NCBI RefSeq assembly: GCF_921292975.1
Contig: NZ_CAKLCM010000001.1
Span: 186,001 to 250,000 of the forward strand
DNA length: 64,000 nt
Reading direction: 5' to 3'
DNA from: Vibrio hippocampi
GTDB lineage: Bacteria > Pseudomonadota > Gammaproteobacteria > Enterobacterales > Vibrionaceae
Shown here: positions 1-10,577 of the stretch, one piece after another
How positions within the stretch are numbered: the stretch's first letter is position 1
Layout: each line of letters begins with the position of its first letter
Translations under genes and position numbers: made by a program
Notes under the pieces: generated by a model
Database searches by the model: none
What the model was told of the DNA's origin: nothing
What the model saw: only the letters and a program-made list of their open reading frames with translations

Positions 1-1482
<1,482 letters not shown>

Positions 1483-1601
1483 TACAACACCCAAAGGGTT
1501 TTGATGGACTCAAAGCAAGAACAGATTGAATGTGTGAGAATTTGAACAGCTTTCCAGATTTTTACCTTTAGCTTTTTAAAGCTGAAAGTAAGCAAGAATT
1601 T

Positions 1602-1721
1602 TGCTTGGCGACCATAGCGTTTTGGACCCACCTGATTCCATTCCGAACTCAGAAGTGAAACGAAACAGCGCCGATGGTAGTGTGGGGCTTCCCCATGTGA
1701 GAGTAGGTCATCGCCAGGCTT
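1602..1721 (+). rRNA. rrf: 5S ribosomal RNA, first copy
   Basis: A 120-nt 5S rRNA about 120 nt after the 23S end. It has the conserved core CCGAACTCAGAAGTGAAAC and the CGATGGTAGTGTGGGG segment, and its ends pair as helix I (from position 1603, eight pairs with one G-U). A hairpin-forming stretch (CTTTAGCTTT ... AAAGC-GAAAG, about 1565-1587) lies in the 23S-5S spacer. This copy differs from the downstream one at six positions. Confidence 0.97.
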
Positions 1722-1732
1722 TAAATTTTAAG

Positions 1733-1759
1733 AGCCCGTTTGTATGAACGGGCTTTTTT
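1733..1759 (+). terminator. Terminator-like hairpin between the first 5S and tRNA-Thr
   Basis: The arms AGCCCGTT and AACGGGCT are separated by a short loop and followed by TTTTTA. By shape this is a strong intrinsic terminator, yet tRNA-Thr and a second 5S follow within 30 nt with no obvious promoter between, so it is probably read through under rRNA antitermination, at least in part. Confidence 0.8.
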
Positions 1760-1786
1760 AGTCCACTAGACTAAGTATTTGCATTT

Positions 1787-1862
<76 letters not shown>

Positions 1863-1867
1863 TTTTT

Positions 1868-1987
1868 TGTTTGGCAACCATAGCGTTTTGGTCCCACCTG
1901 ATCCCATTCCGAACTCAGAAGTGAAACGAAACAGCGCCGATGGTAGTGTGGGGCTTCCCCATGTGAGAGTAGGTCATTGCCAGACTT
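1868..1987 (+). rRNA. rrf: 5S ribosomal RNA, second copy
   Basis: A second 120-nt 5S rRNA starting only 5 nt after the tRNA CCA end. It is nearly identical to the copy 266 nt upstream. Two helix I pairs have changed together (C-G to T-A and G-C to A-T), so the fold is kept, and it carries the more usual GGTCCC and TCCC forms where the first copy has GGACCC and TTCC. Confidence 0.97.
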
Positions 1988-2035
1988 TAATTTAGTATCA
2001 TCAGAGCAATAAATGTAAGACTCTGAAAGATATTT

Positions 2036-2062
2036 AGAAACCCGCCTTAGGCGGGTTTTTTG
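2036..2062 (+). terminator. Intrinsic terminator of the rRNA operon
   Basis: AACCCGCC-TTAG-GGCGGGTT followed by a run of T, about 50 nt after the second 5S. It is the last element of the rRNA operon and separates it from the next protein gene. A close relative of this hairpin is reused after accC (43185-43210). Confidence 0.9.
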
Positions 2063-2194
2063 CGTTATGCGCTACCCAAAAAACAAATTCTACAATTTGC
2101 CTACCATTTTCACTATCAAGCGCATACGCGGCCGTTTTCTTTGATGTAAACTAACTGTTAATCTGTCGCAATGAACAAATAAGCTTTGGTTTAA

Positions 2195-2770
2195 ATGTCT
2201 GTAATAACGCCTTTTATAATATCCGGTGGTCCTGGCTCTGGGAAAACCAGTTTGATTAATGCACTCCATAAGTTGGGAGTGGCTACTTACCCTGAGATCC
2301 CTAGGAAACTGATTGAAGAGCAATCAAAACGAGTCGATGGTATTTTACCTTGGTCTCAACTCAGTGCTTTTGCTGATCTATGTTTGACTGAAATGGTAGA
2401 GCAAAGGAAAGCCGCTTTAGGTGGTGGCAGACTTGCGGTGTTGGATCGTGCTATACCCGACATTTGTGGCTACTTACATCTTGCAGATATAAGCATCCAA
2501 GAAAGCATTGCAAAAGAGGCGCAGAAGAATTATCAAAACCAGGTATTTTTTTGCAAACCTGAGCCAGAGATTTACGTGTCAGACGAAGTTCGACCTTACC
2601 CGTATGAACAAGCGCTAGAGATTCATCATAGTTTGCTTCAGACCTACCAAAAATTGGGTTACCAGATTGTCGATGTTCCTCTGCTTTCGATAGCAGAAAG
2701 AGCCGAGTTTGTACTAGAAGCGATTAACAAGATAACCAGTCAAGAGCCTGCAACAAGGAGCGATGCTTAG
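2195..2770 (+). CDS. AAA-family NTPase (AAA_28 / NadR-Ttd14-like P-loop protein)
   Basis: A 191-residue cytosolic P-loop protein. The N-terminus has a hydrophobic strand followed by a Walker A motif GGPGSGKTS at residues 11-19; LDRAIPD (residues 83-89) resembles the acidic/Arg motif of nucleoside-kinase-like AAA_28 ATPases, and the C-terminal part (RPYPYEQA then LGYQIVDVP) fits that family. Known members are small predicted ATPases or kinases of unsettled substrate, so the role here is unknown. The ATG has only weak ribosome-binding sequence upstream. The stop abuts the start of the next gene (TAG-ATG), so it is probably cotranscribed with yihY-dtd-yiiD. It is the only member of that group without a counterpart that I recall in the E. 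coli yihY-dtd-yiiD cluster. Confidence 0.75.
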   Translation: MSVITPFIISGGPGSGKTSLINALHKLGVATYPEIPRKLIEEQSKRVDGILPWSQLSAFADLCLTEMVEQRKAALGGGRLAVLDRAIPDICGYLHLADISIQESIAKEAQKNYQNQVFFCKPEPEIYVSDEVRPYPYEQALEIHHSLLQTYQKLGYQIVDVPLLSIAERAEFVLEAINKITSQEPATRSDA

Positions 2771-3718
2771 ATGCTTAAATTTGCGCAGTTTAAATCACTA
2801 GAGCTATTCGTGTCAGTAGCTAAGCATTTACACTATTTTTTGCGCTATCTTATTCAGAGAATGGGGCATGATAGAGTGAATGTTAATGCTGGCTATTTAG
2901 CGTACATTACCCTTTTGTCGATCGTTCCTATGCTGACGGTGTTGCTGTCGGTATTGTCTTCATTTCCAATTTTCTCAGATACAGGCGAAGTGCTACAAAA
3001 TTTTGTTATTGCTAATTTTGTTCCAGCCGCAGGCGACGCAGTCTATTCTGCATTGATGGAGTTTGTCTCTAATACCGGAAAGATGACCGCCATAGGCAGT
3101 GCCTTTTTGTTTCTCGCAGCCTTAACGCTTATTTCTAACATAGATAAAAACCTCAACTATATCTGGCGAGTGAAGGTGAAGCGTCGCTTCGTTTTTTCTT
3201 TTTCAATGTATTGGATGATTTTAACGTTAGGACCGATTTTGATTGGCGCGAGTATTGTAGGCACGTCTTATGTGACCTCTTTAAAGATTCTTGAGCACGA
3301 TGCACTCAGTGGCGCGTTTAGTCTTCTAATACGTTGGTTGCCAGCCATACTCGCCTTTTTTGCCTTTACGGGGCTTTATATGTTGGTGCCGAATAAAAAA
3401 GTTCGTGTGCATCATGCGGTCATTGGTTCTATCGTGGCGACTCTGCTATTTGAAATAAGCAAAAAAGCCTTTGCTTATTACATTACCCAATTTCCCTCTT
3501 ATCAGCTGATTTACGGCGCGGTTGCAGCTATTCCTATTCTATTTTTGTGGATTTATCTATGCTGGTTCATCGTCTTAATTGGAGCTGAATTCACCGCAGC
3601 ACTAGGTGAAAGAGAGCAGTGGTCGCCTAATAAAGGCGTGTTACAATCAGATATTAATAATTATAAAACAGATAATGAGGAAGCCATTAGTGATCGCACT
3701 AATTCAGAGAGTCAGTGA
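2771..3718 (+). CDS. yihY: YihY/BrkB-family inner membrane protein
   Basis: A 315-residue polytopic inner-membrane protein of the YihY (UPF0761, BrkB-like) family. The conserved N-terminal block ([18 protein letters not shown]) and about six hydrophobic segments fit the family length; the C-terminal tail is hydrophilic. The function is unsettled; an early report of RNase BN activity for the E. coli protein is no longer accepted. It starts immediately after the stop of the upstream NTPase, with AAGGAG ten bases ahead, and its last 29 bp overlap dtd. The yihY-dtd-yiiD order matches E. coli, which supports the assignment. Confidence 0.9.
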   Translation: MLKFAQFKSLELFVSVAKHLHYFLRYLIQRMGHDRVNVNAGYLAYITLLSIVPMLTVLLSVLSSFPIFSDTGEVLQNFVIANFVPAAGDAVYSALMEFVSNTGKMTAIGSAFLFLAALTLISNIDKNLNYIWRVKVKRRFVFSFSMYWMILTLGPILIGASIVGTSYVTSLKILEHDALSGAFSLLIRWLPAILAFFAFTGLYMLVPNKKVRVHHAVIGSIVATLLFEISKKAFAYYITQFPSYQLIYGAVAAIPILFLWIYLCWFIVLIGAEFTAALGEREQWSPNKGVLQSDINNYKTDNEEAISDRTNSESQ

Positions 3719-4124
3719 ATCGTCGGTGACGGTCGAGGGAGAGATCGTAGGCCAAATAGGTCATGGTTTACTGGTGTTGCTTGGCGTAGAAAAAGGGGAT
3801 GACGAGGCAAAAACTCAGCGAATGGTTGAACGTGTTACCAACTACCGAGTGTTTGAAGACCAAGAAGGTAAAATGAATCTCAACGTAAAGCAAGTTGGTG
3901 GAAGCCTTTTGGTTGTTTCTCAATTTACGCTGCCTGCGGATACGAAAAAAGGAACTCGAGCGGGTTTCTCTAGAGGTGCAGCTCCTGCTGATGCCGAACG
4001 ACTCTACGATCTATTTGCCGATAAGTGTGAAGCTATCTTACCAACAGAGCGTGGTCGATTTGCGGCAGATATGAAAGTGGCATTGATTAACGATGGTCCA
4101 GTGACGTTCTGGCTTAACGCTTAG
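3690..4124 (+). CDS. dtd: D-aminoacyl-tRNA deacylase (DTD)
   Basis: A 144-residue cytosolic enzyme that hydrolyses D-aminoacyl-tRNA (and Gly-tRNA mischarged on tRNA-Ala), protecting translation from wrong-handed amino acids. Both active-site signatures are present: SQFTL and the cross-subunit Gly-cisPro motif in NDGPVTFW near the C-terminus. I chose the GTG at 3690 because it gives the family N-terminus ([12 protein letters not shown]) and has GAGGAA seven bases upstream; an in-frame ATG at 3675 lacks a ribosome-binding site. The start lies inside yihY, giving a 29-bp overlap that suggests translational coupling. Confidence 0.95.
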   Translation: MIALIQRVSESSVTVEGEIVGQIGHGLLVLLGVEKGDDEAKTQRMVERVTNYRVFEDQEGKMNLNVKQVGGSLLVVSQFTLPADTKKGTRAGFSRGAAPADAERLYDLFADKCEAILPTERGRFAADMKVALINDGPVTFWLNA

Positions 4125-4154
4125 AGAATTTAGCGATATTGATAAAGGATTATT

Positions 4155-5084
4155 ATGTTCAAGCTTATTACTCCTACAACAGAAAAACAGCTAGAAAAGT
4201 ATTATCAATTTAGGTGGCAGATGCTGCGTGAACCTTGGCGGCTACCGATTGGCTCAGAAAGAGACGAGTATGATGAAATGAGTCATCACCGCATGATTGT
4301 GGATAGTCGAGGTAGACCGATGGCTATTGGTCGTCTTTATATCACTCCTGATAACGAAGGGCAGATTCGTTATATGGCGGTAAAGAGTAATCGCCGAAAT
4401 AAGGGAATGGGCTCTTTGGTGTTGGTGGCGCTGGAGTCTTTCGCGCGTCAGGAAGGTGTTAAGCGGTTAGTTTGTAATGCTCGTGAAGACGCTATCGCTT
4501 TTTATGAAAAAAATGATTTTGTCAGTCAGGGTGAACTGAATGATCAACGTGGTCCCGTACGTCATCAACAAATGATTAAGCCACTCGATCCGATGTCTAA
4601 AGTGCTAAGAAGACCGGAGTGGTGCGCTGAACTTCAAGAGCGTTGGGAGCAGCAGATACCAATCAGCGATAAGATGGGGATTAAGATCAATCAGTATACG
4701 GGTTACCGATTTGAATGCAGTGCCCAGCTTAATCCAAACCTAAATCCGCACAATACCATGTTTGCTGGCTCAGCTTTTACGCTCGCGACCCTGACAGGGT
4801 GGGGAATGACTTGGCTTTTGATGCGTGAGCGCTCACTTAATGCTGATATTGTACTGGCAGACAGCCAGATTCGGTACCGACACCCTGTTGAAATGAATCC
4901 GGTCTCTGTGACTTCTCTTGATGGGATCAGTGGCGATCTAGACCGACTGGAGACAGGAAGAAAGGCGCGAATTGTCATTAATGTCACCATTTATAGCGGT
5001 GATGTACCTTCCGTCGAGTTTGTCGGTACTTACATGCTCTTGCCTAATTACCAGCATCGTTTTGACATGGTTCATGCTGACTAG
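4155..5084 (+). CDS. yiiD: YiiD-type fusion: GNAT acetyltransferase domain plus hotdog thioesterase-like domain
   Basis: A 309-residue two-domain protein. Residues 1-145 are a GNAT fold, with the acetyl-CoA loop around RRNKGMGSLV and a FYEKNDF motif. Residues 165-309 are a YiiD-type hotdog domain, recognisable from LNPNLNPHNTMFAGS and the following long helix. The E. coli homologue YiiD was reported, as I recall, as a malonyl-ACP decarboxylase (MadA) that can supply acetyl-ACP for fatty-acid initiation, so a similar role is possible here. It follows dtd by 30 bp with AAAGGA before the ATG. Its 3' end runs 41 bp into the convergent AsmA-like gene. Confidence 0.87.
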   Translation: MFKLITPTTEKQLEKYYQFRWQMLREPWRLPIGSERDEYDEMSHHRMIVDSRGRPMAIGRLYITPDNEGQIRYMAVKSNRRNKGMGSLVLVALESFARQEGVKRLVCNAREDAIAFYEKNDFVSQGELNDQRGPVRHQQMIKPLDPMSKVLRRPEWCAELQERWEQQIPISDKMGIKINQYTGYRFECSAQLNPNLNPHNTMFAGSAFTLATLTGWGMTWLLMRERSLNADIVLADSQIRYRHPVEMNPVSVTSLDGISGDLDRLETGRKARIVINVTIYSGDVPSVEFVGTYMLLPNYQHRFDMVHAD

Positions 5085-6951
5085 TGTGGACTAAGCCAGA
5101 TAACAACTCTATACGATAGCTTTGCCCACATTCTACGGTGATGTCTAACGTCAGTTCGGAGGCTGAAGGTTCAATCAATGAAGTGGTGCCTCCCGCTTGA
5201 CCTTTTAGCTTGTTCCCCTCTATAACCACAGAGTCCAGTTCAACCTGTCCTCTGTCCAAAGACAGGATTAGCGGTGTAATATCGACCGCTTGAGGTTCCT
5301 CTTTGGCGGCGGTTATTTGTGCTTGATGAAATTGCGCGCGCAGTTTTCCCGTAGCCGTTCTTGAAAAGGCTAAAGGATCGGCAATTAACGCATCCAAATT
5401 CAGTTCCAGATCCATTTTCCCATCAAAGTACAGGTCACGTTCAGGATTGACGAGTAGATAGTTTGCCAAGCTAACGGGTAATGACAGCGCTTGTGCTTCG
5501 ACAAGCAGAGGTTGGCTAGGAGCGGCGAAATTAAGTGAGGCTTGTGCGGTGGCAAAACCTTCTTGCAGAGGAATTATGAGTCGATTTAAACGCCAAAGCC
5601 CATTGTTACTTTCGGTTTCAAGTACTAACTGATTAGAGATGATTTTGTCATAACTCGCGCTGTTTACCGATGCGAGCAACTTGCCTTGCCACATCCCCCA
5701 CCGATAATCTCGTTTGAGAATCAGGTTTTCCGAATCAATATTGACCCCAGTTAATTGCCAATGTGGTTGCTGATTGAGTTGAATCCATTGTCCCCGAGTG
5801 ATTTCCACGTTGTCGATAGAGATAGATTTTATGTCTTTAAACCAAGCCGGGTTAATCAATGCTGTTAATGATGGTTGTTGTTGCTCTTGAACAAATTTGA
5901 TGCCATCCAAACGAAAATGTTTCAGCGCAATGTTTTGCTTAGAAAGATGACCAGAAGCTTGGATTCGCCCTTGCTCCAGGTTGGTGTCCAAGTCATCGAG
6001 TTGAATCTCGCCGTTATCAATAGAAACTTGCAGTGTTGGTTCGATAAATTGAAATTCTTGCCAAAAGAAACTATCGGAATCTAAGGAGATATAGGCGTTA
6101 TCTTGATCCAATAGGGATCGGCGTAAATCGATATTTTCTAATGAGGCATTGAGATTAATCACTTTACCGTCTTGGGAGCTAAGATTGGAGTTCAGGATAT
6201 CTAAGCTGTTGATGTGTCCAATGGTTTGTTTAAGTGTGGCGATTTTCTCTAACCATACAGAGTCAAAATGATAATCCAACTTCTCTACCGTTGCGTTCAC
6301 CAAAGACCAGGTATTATTCTCTTGTTGTGCTTGCGTGCTGATTTTTGCTTCATTCCACTCAAAAGAAGCCCCGTAGATAACGCTGTTGTTTGGTTGATAA
6401 CGGCCATTGATTAATAGGTTAGTTAACGATTCGCCTTGATAGTAGAACTGAGAGGCTTGCAGCTGAAAGTCAGTTTTTTGCGGGACAAAACTATCGTCAA
6501 AGTCGATCTGTTGCATCTGTAGTTGCAGATCATTGATAACAAAGTCATGGTTAGAATAATCGATGTGCTTTAATGCAATGTTATCAACTTGCCACCATTT
6601 AAAATCATAGTGCGACCATGTCATTGATTGCAGGTTTGCCCCAGAGAGCAGGAGTTCTTTCACGCGCAGAGGCTTAGTAAAGGAGTGCGGTAGACCGAAC
6701 CATAAGGTTAACTCAGTCGCTTGAGTTTCTGAATCGTCAGGAAATTGCGCAACAATATTGCTGAATGTCAGTTTATTGGGATATTGATAATCCACATCTT
6801 CACTATCAAAGTGAACCTGAGATAGCTGATTGAGATTCTGCAAGATAATGGGTTTTGCATATTGTGTGTGTAGCAGACCAAATCCAATGAGGATAGCAAG
6901 TAGTCCTACCGCTAATAGCCCGAAAAATAGCGCTGATAATCGTTTGATCAC
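5044..6951 (-). CDS. AsmA-family inner-membrane-anchored envelope protein
   Basis: A 635-residue protein with one N-terminal membrane helix (about residues 6-28) and a long periplasmic part rich in alternating beta-strand patterns, typical of AsmA/TamB-like proteins now linked to lipid transport and outer-membrane homeostasis. The C-terminal AsmA-like block contains the segment around LSLPVSLANYLL and the final ECGQSYRIELL. I place the start at a GTG preceded by AGGGAAC; a longer frame upstream has no ribosome-binding site. A terminator separates it from pckA. It overlaps yiiD by 41 bp tail to tail. The exact function is unknown. Confidence 0.8.
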   Translation of the reverse strand: MIKRLSALFFGLLAVGLLAILIGFGLLHTQYAKPIILQNLNQLSQVHFDSEDVDYQYPNKLTFSNIVAQFPDDSETQATELTLWFGLPHSFTKPLRVKELLLSGANLQSMTWSHYDFKWWQVDNIALKHIDYSNHDFVINDLQLQMQQIDFDDSFVPQKTDFQLQASQFYYQGESLTNLLINGRYQPNNSVIYGASFEWNEAKISTQAQQENNTWSLVNATVEKLDYHFDSVWLEKIATLKQTIGHINSLDILNSNLSSQDGKVINLNASLENIDLRRSLLDQDNAYISLDSDSFFWQEFQFIEPTLQVSIDNGEIQLDDLDTNLEQGRIQASGHLSKQNIALKHFRLDGIKFVQEQQQPSLTALINPAWFKDIKSISIDNVEITRGQWIQLNQQPHWQLTGVNIDSENLILKRDYRWGMWQGKLLASVNSASYDKIISNQLVLETESNNGLWRLNRLIIPLQEGFATAQASLNFAAPSQPLLVEAQALSLPVSLANYLLVNPERDLYFDGKMDLELNLDALIADPLAFSRTATGKLRAQFHQAQITAAKEEPQAVDITPLILSLDRGQVELDSVVIEGNKLKGQAGGTTSLIEPSASELTLDITVECGQSYRIELLSGLVHTSQHEPCQNDAGN

Positions 6952-7015
6952 TAAAGTTCCCTTTAAACCTATGCACTGCCCCTGTCTGATAATTCGGACA
7001 AGATAATTCAACTTA

Positions 7016-7044
7016 CACTAAAAAGCCCCTCAAAAAGAGGGGCT
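7016..7044 (-). terminator. Intrinsic terminator after pckA
   Basis: Read on the minus strand: AGCCCCTC-TTTTT-GAGGGGCT followed by TTTTAG, about 30 bp beyond the pckA stop and just upstream of the AsmA-like gene. Confidence 0.9.
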
Positions 7045-7072
7045 GTAGTTAAAAAGTTGAACTTCTATCTAA

Positions 7073-8704
7073 CTATTTTTTGACTTGAGGACCAGCTGCG
7101 ACCAGTGCCTGACCTTGAGCGTTATCGGTATATTTTTCAAAGTTGTTGATAAACCTAATCGCGAGATCTTCAGCTTTGCTTTCCCATTGTAGTGGGTCGA
7201 CATAAGTATCGCGTGGATCGAGGATCTCAGAATCGACATGAGGTAATGCAATAGGTACCTCCAAGTTGAAGACCGGAATGTTTTTCGTCTCCGCTTCTTC
7301 AATAGAGCCATCTAAGATGGCATCTATAATCGCGCGAGTATCTTGAATAGAGATACGCTTGCCACTGCCGTTCCAACCGGTGTTAACCAAGTAGGCTTCC
7401 GCTCCGGCTGCCTCCATACGTTTAACCAACACCTCAGCATACTTTGTCGGGTGTAACGTTAAGAATGCCGCGCCAAAACAAGCGGAGAAGGTTGGAGTCG
7501 GTTCAGTAATACCGCGCTCGGTTCCCGCGAGTTTAGCGGTGAATCCAGATAGGAAGTGATATTTGGTTTGCTCCGGAGTCAGTTTTGACACTGGTGGTAG
7601 CACACCAAACGCATCGGCTGATAAGAAGATAACCTTATTCGCGTGACCACCTTTGGAGACTGGCTTCACGATATTATCGATGTGATGGATAGGGTAAGAA
7701 ACACGGGTGTTCTCTGTTTTTGAGCCGTCGTTGAAGTCGATAGATCCGTCATTGCGAACGGTCACATTTTCGAGCAGTGCATCACGACGAATCGCGTTGT
7801 AGATATCTGGCTCAGCTTCTTTCGACAAGTGAATAGTTTTCGCGTAACAGCCACCCTCAAAGTTAAAGACGCCCTCATCATCCCAACCATGTTCATCATC
7901 GCCTATTAACTGGCGCTTAGGATCGGTTGAGAGGGTTGTTTTCCCTGTACCGGAAAGACCGAAGAAGATAGCGACATCACCCTGTTCACCCATATTGGCG
8001 GAGCAGTGCATCGAGGCAATCTCTTTTAGAGGTAAGAAGTAGTTCATCATCGCGAACATACCTTTTTTCATCTCACCGCCATACCAAGTGCCGCCAATTA
8101 ACTGCATCTTCTCGGTAAGATTAAACACCGTGAAGTTTTCAGAATTGAGTTTGTGTTCTTGCCACTTGTCATTGGTGCATTTCGCACCATTCATCACAAC
8201 AAAGTCTGGCTCAAAGATCGCTAACTCTGCTTCTGTAGGGCGGATGAACATGTTTTTAACAAAGTGTGCTTGCCAAGCTACTTCGGTAATAACGCGAATA
8301 CACAATCTTGTTTCTGGGTTAGCACCACAATACCCATCGATGACAAACAAGCGCTTGTTTGATAGCTCATCAGTGACTAATACTTTGAGGTCATTCCAAA
8401 CATCATTGGAAATGGGCTTATTGTCATTTTTGACTTGATCTGAAGTCCACCACATATGCTCACGGGTGGTATCGTCGAGAACGATAAATTTATCTTTAGG
8501 CGAGCGACCAGTAAAGATACCAGTATCAACAGCAACTGCACCGAGTTCGGTTACGATGCCTTTTTCGTAACCTTCTAAATCAGGGCAAGTTTCTTCAGCA
8601 AAGAGAGTTTCGTAACTAGGATTGCGAACAATCTCTGTTATGCCGGTGATACCGTATTGGGTAAGATCAATTTGCGCAGCCTTGTTAATGTCCATCACGG
8701 TCAT
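7073..8704 (-). CDS. pckA: Phosphoenolpyruvate carboxykinase (ATP)
   Basis: A 543-residue cytosolic enzyme converting oxaloacetate and ATP to PEP, CO2 and ADP; it is the entry step of gluconeogenesis during growth on acids. Nearly collinear with E. coli PckA. Visible landmarks: TGRSPKDKF in the N-terminal domain, MNGAKCTN, the kinase P-loop GLSGTGKTT at about residues 249-257, the second metal/nucleotide motif [11 protein letters not shown], and the C-terminal [11 protein letters not shown]. The ATG has AAGGAG upstream. It is flanked by terminators on both sides, so it is a single-gene unit. It fits physiologically with the acetate genes further along. Confidence 0.98.
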   Translation of the reverse strand: MTVMDINKAAQIDLTQYGITGITEIVRNPSYETLFAEETCPDLEGYEKGIVTELGAVAVDTGIFTGRSPKDKFIVLDDTTREHMWWTSDQVKNDNKPISNDVWNDLKVLVTDELSNKRLFVIDGYCGANPETRLCIRVITEVAWQAHFVKNMFIRPTEAELAIFEPDFVVMNGAKCTNDKWQEHKLNSENFTVFNLTEKMQLIGGTWYGGEMKKGMFAMMNYFLPLKEIASMHCSANMGEQGDVAIFFGLSGTGKTTLSTDPKRQLIGDDEHGWDDEGVFNFEGGCYAKTIHLSKEAEPDIYNAIRRDALLENVTVRNDGSIDFNDGSKTENTRVSYPIHHIDNIVKPVSKGGHANKVIFLSADAFGVLPPVSKLTPEQTKYHFLSGFTAKLAGTERGITEPTPTFSACFGAAFLTLHPTKYAEVLVKRMEAAGAEAYLVNTGWNGSGKRISIQDTRAIIDAILDGSIEEAETKNIPVFNLEVPIALPHVDSEILDPRDTYVDPLQWESKAEDLAIRFINNFEKYTDNAQGQALVAAGPQVKK

Positions 8705-9052
8705 AGGTGCTCCTTAGTCGATTTTGTAGGGATTTTTAAATTCTAATCATTCAGTACTTTTTATAATTTTGTTGTAATTGGTGAGTTCATGCTAACAACG
8801 AGGCTGCGAGAAAACAGAGAGGGAGTTCAAAAATTGACCATCAACTGTTGCTGGTTTTCTGTAGTCCATCACACATTCATTTGAAGGAGTTTTATTCCAT
8901 TTTGTCATCCAAATACTTAGTAAATGTAGCCCATGAATTACGCATTGAGAGGAAAGTTCGGCACAATAATTTCGTAGGCAGATAAAATGGGTAAAAAAAG
9001 TCAGGCACATTGGCCTGACTTAGAGGAATAGTTCTAAATATAAATGAAATAT
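8705..9052. other. 348-bp intergenic region between hslO and pckA
   Basis: No credible gene. It holds the hslO terminator (8992-9022) and presumably the pckA promoter in the AT-rich stretch just above its start; I could not pick convincing -35/-10 boxes. A single CRP-like half site (TGTGA, read on the minus strand near 8870) has no good partner half. Confidence 0.6.
8992..9022 (-). terminator. Intrinsic terminator after hslO
   Basis: On the minus strand, AGTCAGGC-CAATGT-GCCTGACT followed by seven T, 31 bp beyond the hslO stop. It ends the hslR-hslO transcript. Confidence 0.93.
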
Positions 9053-9934
9053 TTAGTGGATGGTGTTATTGCTATCCGTTGCTTTTGACTCGGCATAACA
9101 GGTTTTGATTTCCGCTTCCTCAAAGCGATACGTGGTGCCACAGTAATCGCAGTGAAGAGAGACTGAACCTTCTTCCGCCAAGATCTCATTAATTTCTTCT
9201 TCTGCTACCGTTGCGATGGCTGCAGCGCTGCGCTCACGTGAGCAGCCACAGAAGAATTCAATCTTTTGTGGTTCGAATAGCTGAACTTTATCTTGGTTAT
9301 AAAGGCGATACAGCAGTTCGTTAGCGTCAAGATTAAACAACTCTTCGTCTTTAACCGTGTTGGTTAATTGCTCAAGGTGTTCGAAGTCTTCTGGGCTTCC
9401 GGTGCCATCAGGCATAACTTGCAGAAGCATTCCGGCAGCATGTTTGGCGCCATCAACTTCACCAGTGCGGATCCATAGGCGAGTTTTTAACTGCTCAGAA
9501 CGCTCAAAGTAGCCTTCTAGTACTTCAGCTAGATTATCACCTTCAAGACCCACAATGCCTTGATAGCGTTCGCCTTTGTTTGGCGTAATAGTAATGACAA
9601 GGTAGCCTTTGCCCATCATATCCTGAATGCTTGCGTCATCTGGGATTTCGCCTTCCCATCGTGCAACGCCACGTAGTTTTTGGTCATGATCACCATTGAT
9701 AACCGCGAGAGAAACAGGACCATCACCTTGAAGCTGCATGGTGATAGAACCTTCAAATTTAAGCGTTGCAGTTAGCAGGCTAGTCGCAACCAGCAGTTCT
9801 CCAAGCAGAGTTTGCAAAGGTGCTGGGTACTCTTTGCTAGATAGAATGTTTTGATAGGTCGTATCTAACTGAACCAGTTCGCCACGAACAGACAGTTCGT
9901 CAAAAAGATATCGGTTTAGGGTGTTATTTGCCAT
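9053..9934 (-). CDS. hslO: Hsp33 redox-regulated holdase chaperone
   Basis: A 293-residue cytosolic chaperone that is switched on by oxidation and binds unfolding proteins without ATP. The N-terminal substrate-binding domain is followed by a linker and the C-terminal redox switch: Cys229 and Cys231 (FFCGCSRE) plus Cys262 and Cys265 (CDYCGTTY), which hold zinc when reduced and form disulfides under bleach or peroxide stress. Length and motifs match the family. It lies 16 bp after hslR on the same strand, the usual hslRO heat-shock pair, and ends at its own terminator. Confidence 0.98.
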   Translation of the reverse strand: MANNTLNRYLFDELSVRGELVQLDTTYQNILSSKEYPAPLQTLLGELLVATSLLTATLKFEGSITMQLQGDGPVSLAVINGDHDQKLRGVARWEGEIPDDASIQDMMGKGYLVITITPNKGERYQGIVGLEGDNLAEVLEGYFERSEQLKTRLWIRTGEVDGAKHAAGMLLQVMPDGTGSPEDFEHLEQLTNTVKDEELFNLDANELLYRLYNQDKVQLFEPQKIEFFCGCSRERSAAAIATVAEEEINEILAEEGSVSLHCDYCGTTYRFEEAEIKTCYAESKATDSNNTIH

Positions 9935-9950
9935 TTAAGGAAGCTCCAGC

Positions 9951-10337
9951 TTATTGGTGTTTAAACTTAATGATATCGCGACGCTGTTTTTTGTCTGGGC
10001 GTCGTTCAGGGCTTGGGTTGTGTGCGTTTAACTTGCGTTTTAACGCGTTGTCTTCTCGTTTAGCAATACTCTCATTGGTTTCGGCATAGAGAGTTTGGGC
10101 TTCCGGTGCGCCTTTGCGTTGGTCTGAGATTTTTTCGATTACCACAGTTTTTTCTTCGTGCCCTTGACGAAGGGTGATAACCGCTCCTAATTCTACCATT
10201 TTACTTGGCTTAGAACGTTGTCCATTATAGTGGACTTTACCGCCATCGACCATGGTGCGAGCAATGCTTCTTGTCTTATAAAAACGTGCCGCCCATAACC
10301 ATTTATCTAACCGAACTGCTTTATCTTCGGAACTCAT
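9951..10337 (-). CDS. hslR: Hsp15 ribosome-associated heat-shock protein
   Basis: A 128-residue RNA-binding protein. An S4 domain occupies the first two thirds (VRLDKWLWAARFYKTRS at the start), and the tail is strongly basic (RRPDKKQRRDIIKFK). Known Hsp15 binds free 50S subunits carrying a stalled nascent chain and helps recycle them. It is the first gene of the hslR-hslO pair and is divergent from the type II secretion operon. The ATG at 10337 has AGG seven bases upstream. A loose inverted repeat (CTACC...GGTAG within CTAAC...GTTAG, about 10350-10390) lies in its leader. Confidence 0.95.
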   Translation of the reverse strand: MSSEDKAVRLDKWLWAARFYKTRSIARTMVDGGKVHYNGQRSKPSKMVELGAVITLRQGHEEKTVVIEKISDQRKGAPEAQTLYAETNESIAKREDNALKRKLNAHNPSPERRPDKKQRRDIIKFKHQ

Positions 10338-10477
10338 TGCAAAACCTATTATCTAACCTGTTGCTACCCTTGAGAGGTAGTAGTGTTAGGGGTGATTATA
10401 TTATTCTTCTCTAAATGGTGCAGAGATCTAAAAATTTCAACCCCAAAGAGTAGATTGCCATTTTGTAATAATAGATG

Positions 10478-10486
10478 TGATACAAT
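10478..10486 (+). promoter_or_regulatory. Candidate extended -10 promoter for the type II secretion operon
   Basis: The sequence TGATACAAT matches an extended -10 element (TGN plus TACAAT), about 90 bp before epsC in the divergent hslR/epsC region. No good -35 is correctly spaced, as expected for an extended -10 promoter. This is pattern recognition only. Confidence 0.4.
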
Positions 10487-10577
10487 CACCGTTTGTTTTA
10501 TTAAAACAAAGTCAAACCAGCCGTGCTGTGTTATATATGTTTTAAAAGTTATGATTGACGCTAGGAACAATAGGTAA

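Noticed and set aside
8792..9010. 72-codon minus-strand frame between hslO and pckA
   Set aside because: It runs into the hslO terminator, has no ribosome-binding site and a composition unlike a real protein.
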